A stretch of DNA of 64,000 nt from Siderastrea siderea (Eukaryota > Cnidaria > Anthozoa > Scleractinia > Rhizangiidae), in the NCBI GenBank assembly GCA_964030785.1, contig OZ034968.1, positions 69,719,399-69,783,398 on the forward strand, read 5' to 3'. Every line of letters starts with the position of its first letter. Within the stretch, counting starts at the first letter, position 1. The notes under the pieces were generated by a model, which made no database searches, had not been told where the DNA came from, and was given only the letters and a program-made list of their open reading frames with translations. Position numbers and translations under genes: made by a program. Below, piece by piece: positions 26,601 to 35,600 of the stretch.

Positions 26601-29600
26601 ATAATTTTGAATTGGAAGATAGAAAGTCGAATGTCTTTTGTTACTTTAAAAGGAATATCGTAGATAGCGCGTATTGTGCTATCGTCCAGGCTCAATTGCC
26701 TCATTCTTCTTTCTGCAGTCGGAGTTTCAAACTTTTTGTCTATAAGAATTTTGGTAGCCACTTTGCATGACAATTTACCGATATCTATCTTCTGGTTATG
26801 ATCCGATTTGCGCTGCGCTTCGTCAGCAGAGCTTTTTAGTAAACGGATCCAACTGGCGGGTATGGCATTACATAAACCACAGTACTTAAGAAATGTTGTT
26901 TTGATTTGGAATTTAGTATAGAAATCATTAAATGTTAAGAAGTTATTTCCACAGAAGATATCTTTGATTCGGACGACTCCCGATTCGTGCCATTTTCTAT
27001 AATACACGGAGAAGCCTTCAATTTTGATAAAAGAGTTGTTCCATATGATTTCATTAGATATTTGTTCTTTTGTTTCTGGAGTGTGTTGGTTAATAGTCTG
27101 CCAGATGTAAAATACGTCTTTGTAAAAGTCAATTGGAATATCTATTTTAAGCGATTTTAGGTTATAGTTGCATTCGAATAGGAAAGGTCCTCCTAAATGC
27201 TTTATATATGATAACGGTATGTGACTCCAGCATGCATTAAGATTGCTTTCATGTAATCTTCGTATCCAGGAGACTTTCAAAGCTTTGGTAATAATATCAA
27301 AGTCCGGTAGATCTAAGCCACCTTTTGTTTTTGGTCCTATCATTGTCGTGTGCTTTATTTTAGCAGGTTTACTGTTCCAAACAAAATCGGAAATGATTTG
27401 TTTTACCAAGACTGGAAAGTTTGGCGGAAAAGACAGCATTGATGTGTTATAGATGAGTTTCGATAGCCCGAGGGTTTTGAGGATAGTTATTCGGCCATAC
27501 AAAGTGAGGTTTCTTGGAAGCCATATGTTAAGTATGCTTTTCATTGAAGTCAATTTTTGTTCAAAGTTTTTCTTGTAAGAGACTTCCTCGTTGTAGGTAA
27601 AGTCAATACCAAGGGAATTTATCGGTTTTGAGGGCCAAGTAATATCTAAAGGAGCTTCAGGGTTGTGTCTGAGAGCACCTAGCCACATTGCTTCGGTTTT
27701 AGATTTGTTGACTTCTAGTCCAGAAGAGAGCTGAAAAGCGTTCAGTATCTCAAACAGTTTTTCAGCTGAGGTTATGTCGGAAACGAAGGCAGTCGTGTCA
27801 TCAGCATATTGCGAAATTTTAAATTCCTTGTCATGAATTTTAATACCTTTGATATATTGATTGTTTCTGATGGCATTGGCTAGGATTTCAGCGCAGAGGA
27901 CAAAGAGGATACCTGATAGCGGGCACCCCTGTCTTACGCCTCTTTGCAGATGGAAAAATTCCGACGCGTAGCCATTATTAACGACACAACTGGAGATGTC
28001 GGTGTAGAAGGTTTTTACCCACTTTTGAATGTAAGGTCCAAAGTTAAACGACTGCAAGGTTTTGTTTAAGAAGTTCCAATCGAGCGAGTCAAAAGCTTTT
28101 TTGAAATCGATGAAAATGGCGAGGCCGGGAATGTTTTCTAGGGATGTTACTTTCATTATATCTTGTATAAGTCTGATGTTTTGTCCGATATATCGCCCTT
28201 GGATATACCCTGTTTGATCATCGTTTATGATTTTTGGGAGAACTTTAGATAGTCTGCTAGCTATTGCTTTAGCTGCTATTTTATAGTCTATATTGAGAAG
28301 GGATATCGGCCTCCAATTTTCCAAGTAGAGTCTATTTTTTCGTTTCTTTGGCACTACTTTAATAATGCCTTGTTTTTGGGTTATATTTAGCTTTCCGTGC
28401 GTGAAAGCATAATCGAAACTTGAAACCATCTCATCGCCTAGTAGTGGCCAGAAGTGTAGATAAAATTCTACTGAAAGGCCGTCGCTTCCTGGGCATTTGT
28501 TCTTTGCGCCCTCTTTTAATGTTTTAAAACATTCTTCTTTCGTTAGGGGTTTTTCAAGATCGGTTTGTTCAGCGTCGCTTAGACGAATATGTTTTGCATC
28601 ATCGAAGAAAGTTTTATCATACGACCTATCGGTTGGTACGGCGGTGTAAAGATCCGTATAAAATTTTTTTGGGCATTCTAAGATCTCGTTCGCTTGTGTT
28701 ATTTCTTGATCATCTTGCGTTTTGAGTCTTGCAATAAAGGAATTGGAATGTTGCCTTTTTTCTAAATTCAGGAAATATTTCGTATTTTTTTTCGCCATGC
28801 TCGTGCCATCGGGTTCTACTTCTGATAATAGCACCATTAGTTCTATACTCCGCGATTTTGTTTAATTCTGATCGAAGTCGATAGAGTTCTATGATATTTT
28901 CTTTCGATCTGTTCGTTTCTAAGATTTTCATTAAGCGCTCCATGCGACCCGAAAGCTCTTTTTCAATGTTTCTGCGTTCTCTGTTTTTTCTTTTAGAGTA
29001 CTGAACGCAGAAACCCCTTATTTCCATTTTGATCATGTCCCAAGCAAGGCCTTTGTCTGAAAGATAACTATACTTGTCTTTGAATTGGGGAATTTTTTCT
29101 GAAAGTTGGTCAATAAAGTTGTTGTCTTTAAGAAGAGAGTTGTTAATTTTCCAGAAACCGGGGCCTCTTCGAACATAGTCTTGGGACTGGATTGTCAGGG
29201 TGATAGCAGAGTGATCTGTTAAAGTAGAGTTTTTGATGTTCGTGTCTAAAGCGAGAGGTTTAAGATCTTCAGAAACCATCCAATAGTCCAATCTGCATTG
29301 TACTTTAAAAGCTTTGTCTCGCCATGTGAATTGTTGTTGATTAGGGTGTTGGCACCTCCAGACATCAAGGAGTTTCAAAGAACTGCATAAATTTCTAATT
29401 TCACTAATTACGTTATTCTTCTTGTTTACGTCGGATCTGCCAATTTTATCGCAAGGTGTTAACGCGCAATTGAAATCGCCGCCGACAATCATTTTATGAT
29501 CTGAGCGATGTTTAAGAATATTGAGTAAATTAGAGTAAAAATCTTTTTGATCAGTGCTATTGTTAGGGCTGTAGATGTTGCACAGCTGAAATTCAGTATC

Positions 29601-32600
29601 ATGAACAGTTGCTTTGAGTAATAAGAATCTGCCATTCTCGTCTGCGATGATGTCATCTACATGAATGGGTAATTTAGGATTGAATAAAATCATTGTTCCT
29701 CTGGAGTGATTTGTACCGTGGCTGTAATAAACATCACCTCCCCATTCCGATTTCCAAACAGTTTCAACGCTTTTTGTGGAATACGTTTCTTGCAAAAAAA
29801 TTATGTCGAATTTGTTGTTATGAAGCCATCGAAAAAGCTGCCTCCTTTTACGCGTTTGGTTTATACCTCTGACATTTAACGAGCAAAAATTAGCTACAAA
29901 AGGAGTTGTCATTTCAGATCATAAAAGGTGATACCACTATGAAATTAACTGCATGATCAGAACAATAAGCTCCTAAGGCAATTAGCATTAGACTTTGAAA
30001 ATAGATTATTACTACTTCGATTCCGGTCGATTTATCCACTTTTCGCCTCAAAAAAAGCTGAGATGCGTTTGTAAATAAGGCGAGAACATAAAACAAATAA
30101 ATCATAGATAAACATATATAAAATACGGGGTAGAGCATGCCAGAAAGGTAATAGTTTTTGTAGAAGGGAAATAAATAAATAAAGCAGTTAATAAACAAAC
30201 CCTAGTTTTATACGGCCGAGACCGCTGCCTCCGCTCAAAATCTGTTTCATAGCAAAATTCATCTAAAATCCTCAAGGTCTTCTTCGGAGAGGATCCTTAT
30301 CGGTCGATCATCAGGCGAGCACTTCACAAAAATCTTTCCGTCCAGTGTCCAAACACTAGTAAAGATTTTAGTTTTCTTCATTTGGGACGCCTTGTCAACA
30401 ATGTGCCTTCTGTATGATGTAAGGTTTTCGTTGATGAAAATTCCTTCCCGCGCTTCGATCGCAGATGCATAGGACTCAAAGATGTCGGATACTTTAACAT
30501 TTCTTAGCTTAGTCCTTTCCTTGTATAATTTTGCCTTCGTCTTATGGCTGCGAAATTTCGCGATGATTGGTCTACATCCCTTCTTGGCTCACTGTAATTT
30601 GTGTGAAATCTCTATCTCTTCAGGCTTTATGGCGACGTTAATCGCGCTAGCGACTTTGAGGACAACGCTTTCCGGGTCAGTGTAAAGGTTTTCTGGTATT
30701 CCATGGATTTCCAAAGAGTTTTTACGTGTGTACTGTTCTAGTGCGTCAAATTCGTCCCACATTTTTTGGGAATCGTCGATCTGCTCATCTAACAAACTGT
30801 TCGTTTGTTTTAACTTCTTTTTCGTGTCGTCTAGCTCTTTTTTGAGGGAAGTGTTTGCCGTGGAAGCTTTCTCCAGCTTGCTTTTGATTTCCTGCAGCTC
30901 TTGATCATAGAACGCGAACGAGTTTTTTAGGTCTGTGAGTTCCTGTTTTAGTTCTTTATTTTCTCTCGAGATGCTCGCTACTGTAGTCTGGATGTTAACG
31001 AGGAGGTTCTTTATATCGCGTAGACTGGGCTCTTGTTCTTCGAAGGAAATGGTGTTTTCATCTTCGGTTTGTTCCACGCGTTCGTCTTGGTCTGCCATGT
31101 TGGATTTTTTGGCGCAACTCGCTTCATCCTCGACAGACCCACGGTCGCCTCTTTTATGCTTTCCCGACGTGGCCATTGCTGTCTCAGACATCCTGTAATG
31201 TCTTTCTTTCTAACTAGGCACTTTTTACCTTAGTTAGCCGAGCGGAGGAAGCCGCATTTAGCTTAGCTTTGAAACATGCGACTGGTTCGGGCGAGGCCGC
31301 GCATGCTAAGCTGCCTACTTCTTGCACGCTTATGAGCCACCCAAAATATCATCGCGTCTTTGTATTTGTTCGTACGAAAATACGAATAATCAAACTTCTT
31401 GAGTGCTGTAAACGTGAGAGAAGGCCCACAATTTCACAGATTGACATTTCGCTTCCCCTTTCACAGTCCATTCAACAAGAAAAAATGCACCCCACAAACG
31501 AAAGAAACACTGTTTCGATCGAATCTGTTTCACCGAGGAAACCAAACACCCACGTGAATTCTCAATAGCTTCCTCGAACACACGCGACATTATGTGCGTA
31601 ATGACTTGTGCGCATTGTCACCGCTGACAAAAAGACCGCAATGTCATTGTTTATTGTGGTTGCTAGGGACTCTGCGAGTGTTTGATTCTAGGACATGTTA
31701 CACGCTTGAAATACACCATTTTCCACGTTTCTTCCACGTAATGAAAGTCCCAGAAGGCAATGCAACTTGTAAGGCAGAAAACAAACATGGGGGACTCGAA
31801 TTGAGCAAACGAAAGGGTTAGCGTAAAGACGGGCAAAATTAACGGATTATCGGTGCGTGTGAGATGAAAATAGGAATATTTTCCACGCATTTTAATCAAT
31901 TCTGCTGAAAGTTGCCAGAGTTAACAAACAAAAAATAATTAATGGAGCTATTTTGCCTGACTTAGCTGCAATTTCCTGTTGCATCGGATCGATGTTGTGG
32001 CATGTCACGTGCCTGGTTTAGAGATCATCGATTTTTTCCGTAGGATTTCCACCTGGATTGCGGCTAAGTCACACAAGAATCCTTTTCACATAGGTGTTTG
32101 ATAGTGCAAAGAAGAAAGCTTTCAAACAAAAAGAAACGAAGAAAAGAAAATATTTATGAATTTGAGTGACATTTTTAGGTGTTAATTTTCACACCTTTCT
32201 GACAGGAAATTACAAATTTTGACTTGAAATTCAGATTCTACGGGGAAAAATACTAGAGAATGGTTATGTTTGAAATAAAAACAAAGTAGATAAAGCATTT
32301 TAGAAGACTCTGTTTAGAACACATTTTAGCCAATTGTACCACCTTAAGTGAAGTTCAAATGAATTTACATGAAAAGACAGGCATCCACAGGATGCCTGGA
32401 CACCCTTCTAGTTCAAAACCTTAAAACCTTAGTACCTTAGTATAGGATAGTTAGGTTTAATATAGTCCTTTAAAGATTAGTTTATTAATATTTTTGTGAT
32501 GTATAATTTATAAGAAAGTGTAACACAGGATATGTAGATTTATCTTATGAGAAATAAAGAACATTATTAAAAAAAACTGCTACATGGCCACTCCAAAATA

Positions 32601-35600
32601 AATAAAGATAATGAAAGAATATGATTTAAATATTCCCCTAATTTTGTGTACAGTACAGTTTGAAAGTTACACATGAAACACTTTTTAAATTTGATTTACA
32701 TGTATCATAATGATTAAATTCCATTCTCCTTTCATACATGTAGTATGACATATATACTGTACATATAAGCATTACATGTATACTTCCTCGTACTTCTTTT
32801 TGTGTAGTCTCACCTTAATACTCCTATCAGGGGACTTTCAACAGACTTGCCGTCATAGATATACAAATGATCCCAGTTGCATTCAGTTGCAAACTCTTCA
32901 AAATCTAAATGAATAGTGCTATTGGGACTAAAACAGTAAACAAAAGCACTGTCAGAAGAGAGGCAATAGCAGTGTTTTATCATGCTAAGATACAACCACA
33001 TGCTGGGACTGAGGGCAATCACAGTTGGGGTTCTGTTACATCTTCAGTAGTTCTTTTATGTCCCCAAATTGGAGATAGGTCCACCATTTCTAAATTGTCA
33101 TCTGGGACAGACAAAGGTCAAACTGGTCACTTCTTTCTCAGTCACATGTACACGTGCACGTCTTTCAAAACCCTGAGCGTTGGCCCGAGATTCTTACCCA
33201 ACCTCTGACCTCCAAACTGTGACCTCCAGACTGGCACCCTTAGCAACCAGGCTAAAGAAACAAATATTTTATAAGGTGTCTGCTGAAGGAGGAGAGATGC
33301 TTGTTATAGTCAAGACACACAGACTGAGAGAGTGCCACAATTGTACTACATAGTTTTGATTTCAAATTTCTTGGACTCATGCTTATAATGTAATTTCTGA
33401 AGGATGTGTTGTTGAATGACACCACAACTTTTCAGCCAGCCAAAAATCAATGTGAAATTGCCAAGTACTGGAAATCACTTTTATTTAAACCCTCAAAAAT
33501 TCTTAAGAAAAAAATGCCAAGCACAAGAATTATGGACGACATTTCAGTCAGGGTTCACGTACATGTACTCTGTATTTTTCTACTACTATTAAATTATTAT
33601 GTTTTTACATCAATAACCAATACATCAATGACCAATACAATACAAGTTTTTGTTAAGTGCTATCATGAGGGCTTGGTTTTTGGTAATTGAAGAGCTGGTG
33701 CTACTTACATGCAGGGAGATACACAGCAGCAATGTTAACAGTGTGTTCACGATCAGACAAAGGCTAACCAAAATTCACTGATGTTTGATGAAATCTCATC
33801 TGTTGTTGGAAATTGTAATTTTCAGACTAATGTTTTAACACACTGTACAAAATTAATGTACATCATGAGCATTTCGTCTGACCAAACTGGTGACTTAGAT
33901 GTACTTGTACAGTGCATGCACGTAAGGCATGAGGCAATTAAAAAAAAAAAAAATTATAATGCAATGTACATTGTAAATTAACTCACATACATTGATAAAC
34001 AGTCTCTTACCTTTTTGATTTTATGAGCCAGGAACATTTTGAAGAATGTGCATATTTACCATCTCCATCTGTTATCACACCACTCTCTTCTGACAGCCTG
34101 ATATGACAAAAGAGCCCAGAGTTAGGAGGCCAGAGTTACTCTCCTATATTCAAATTTCAGCATCACTTTAACACTTTCACCCCGAAGCGCACATATACGT
34201 GCGCTCCTAAATATGGTGTACATTTTTGTCCCCAAAAGGCACATCAGGGCTCTTTTTAGTTCCCAGTCCCCCTCAAATAAGACCATAAACAACGTGCTTC
34301 AAAATGGCGGCGATTTGAAATGGATTTGCGATATTTCTTCGCAGTTTTTTCGAGTTTTCCTCACTGAGTTAACAATTTGTTTACAAGGGGATTTAAACAT
34401 GGCGAACTTTTATACAGATATTGATGAATTTTGCTGTATTTGCTTCAAAACTTCTGAGGATATCTACTGATAACTTCAACGCCAGGAAAGGTGAGATCGA
34501 AGTTTAAAATGTTTCATCTATCCAAAGCCAAAGATGCTCAGAACCAGGATTTTGCTGACATTTGTGGTGAAAACCAAAGACTGCCAGCTTCTGAAAATCG
34601 TGTGGCAATGGAAAATCGAAATTAAAGGCTACAACGGCATAGAATAGTTCAAGAAATCAACTGGAAAGAACTGAGTGAGGTCCACTATGATTATACTTTT
34701 CAAAAATGTATGAATAGCTATATCTACATTAAAGTAACAGCCTCCAATAACATTTTTGTGGTCATGGCCTATTCTCTGAAGGTTTTTCTCAGAAAATTCA
34801 GGGGTCAAAGGGTTAAGGTGATGTTACAAGAGACAATTCACAACAACGATTTTTAGCACGACTTGGCATTGATAATGTATGTTACATAGGATGATTTTTA
34901 GTGCAATGTGAATGCAAAATCTGTTGGTGATTTTTAGTGCAACGGGGGCAGCGAATAGGGTTCTGGGAAGGCATTGTGGAAAAAATTGACAACTGGTATG
35001 TTACGGTACATGAAACAGCTTGAGTAAAATTTGTGATTTGGCATTGCACATTTTTGAAGCTGGTTCAAAAAACGTGCAATGCAAAATGGTGCAGAAAATC
35101 GTCTGTGCACCTACATGTAGGTTACACAGCACCGACTATTAGAGCAACACTGTTGTACTAAAAAATCATCACTGCAAATCGCCTTTCGTTGTTGTAACAT
35201 CACCTTTAAGCCTCAGAGTCAACATGCATACTCTCCTTACTGTTCTCCATAACCTATTGGGAGAATTTGCCTAAACATCAAGACTTTTCAGTGTAAGTGA
35301 TCATTCCTTCAATTCTCATGACCTCATGGCTTACAGGGCTAACTTCTTTTGATGGTGTCTATAATATCTAGGTGTGTGCAAGGTAGGAGTTGTTAGTCAA
35401 TGTACAATGCATCAGTGTATCAATAATTATACAAGAACAACAACTGACATATTCTCATGATCGCACTGTATACAACAGAACTGGTTTTTATTCTCACAAA
35501 CTTTTTACCAATTTTGTTTGACATGTGAATGTTTTCCAGACAGATGTTCACTTTTAACCAGTTATACTCTCCAGAGATGACATGTGCACAAAACGGCACT

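Larger units (their letters stand above)
25971..31306 (-). mobile_element. L1-group LINE, nearly full length
   Basis: Minus strand. Order: short 5' leader (31,192-31,306), ORF1 (31,191-30,259), 346-base spacer, ORF2 (29,912-26,216), 3' region and poly(A), seen as a T-rich run at 25,973-26,005 on the plus strand. The 10-base sequence TAAGCTGCCT lies at 25,961-25,970 and 31,307-31,316, a candidate target-site duplication that fixes both ends. Same strand as attractin, inside a CUB intron. Breaks: one stop codon in ORF1 and one base-run frameshift in ORF2, so it looks young. Confidence 0.9.
25411..32347. mobile_element. TTAA-flanked inverted-repeat element that hosts the LINE
   Basis: TTAA at 25,411-25,414 followed by GGTGGAACAATTGGCTAAA; at the right end (32,324-32,347) the inverse TTTAGCCAATTGTACCACC then TTAA. 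TTAA target sites with short inverted ends are the mark of piggyBac-type transposons. Without the LINE it would be about 1.6 kb. The rest (25,434-25,960 and 31,317-32,323) has no intact transposase, so it is likely non-autonomous. The match is 18 of 19 bases. Confidence 0.72.

Noticed and set aside
33187..33240. Possible attractin exon with good AG and GTAAGA sites
   Set aside because: Length 54 does not give the needed 3n+1, and no reading carries the expected CUB cysteine and tryptophan.
33706..33760. Second possible attractin exon before GTAAGT
   Set aside because: Length fits (55) but the required frame meets a TGA after three codons.
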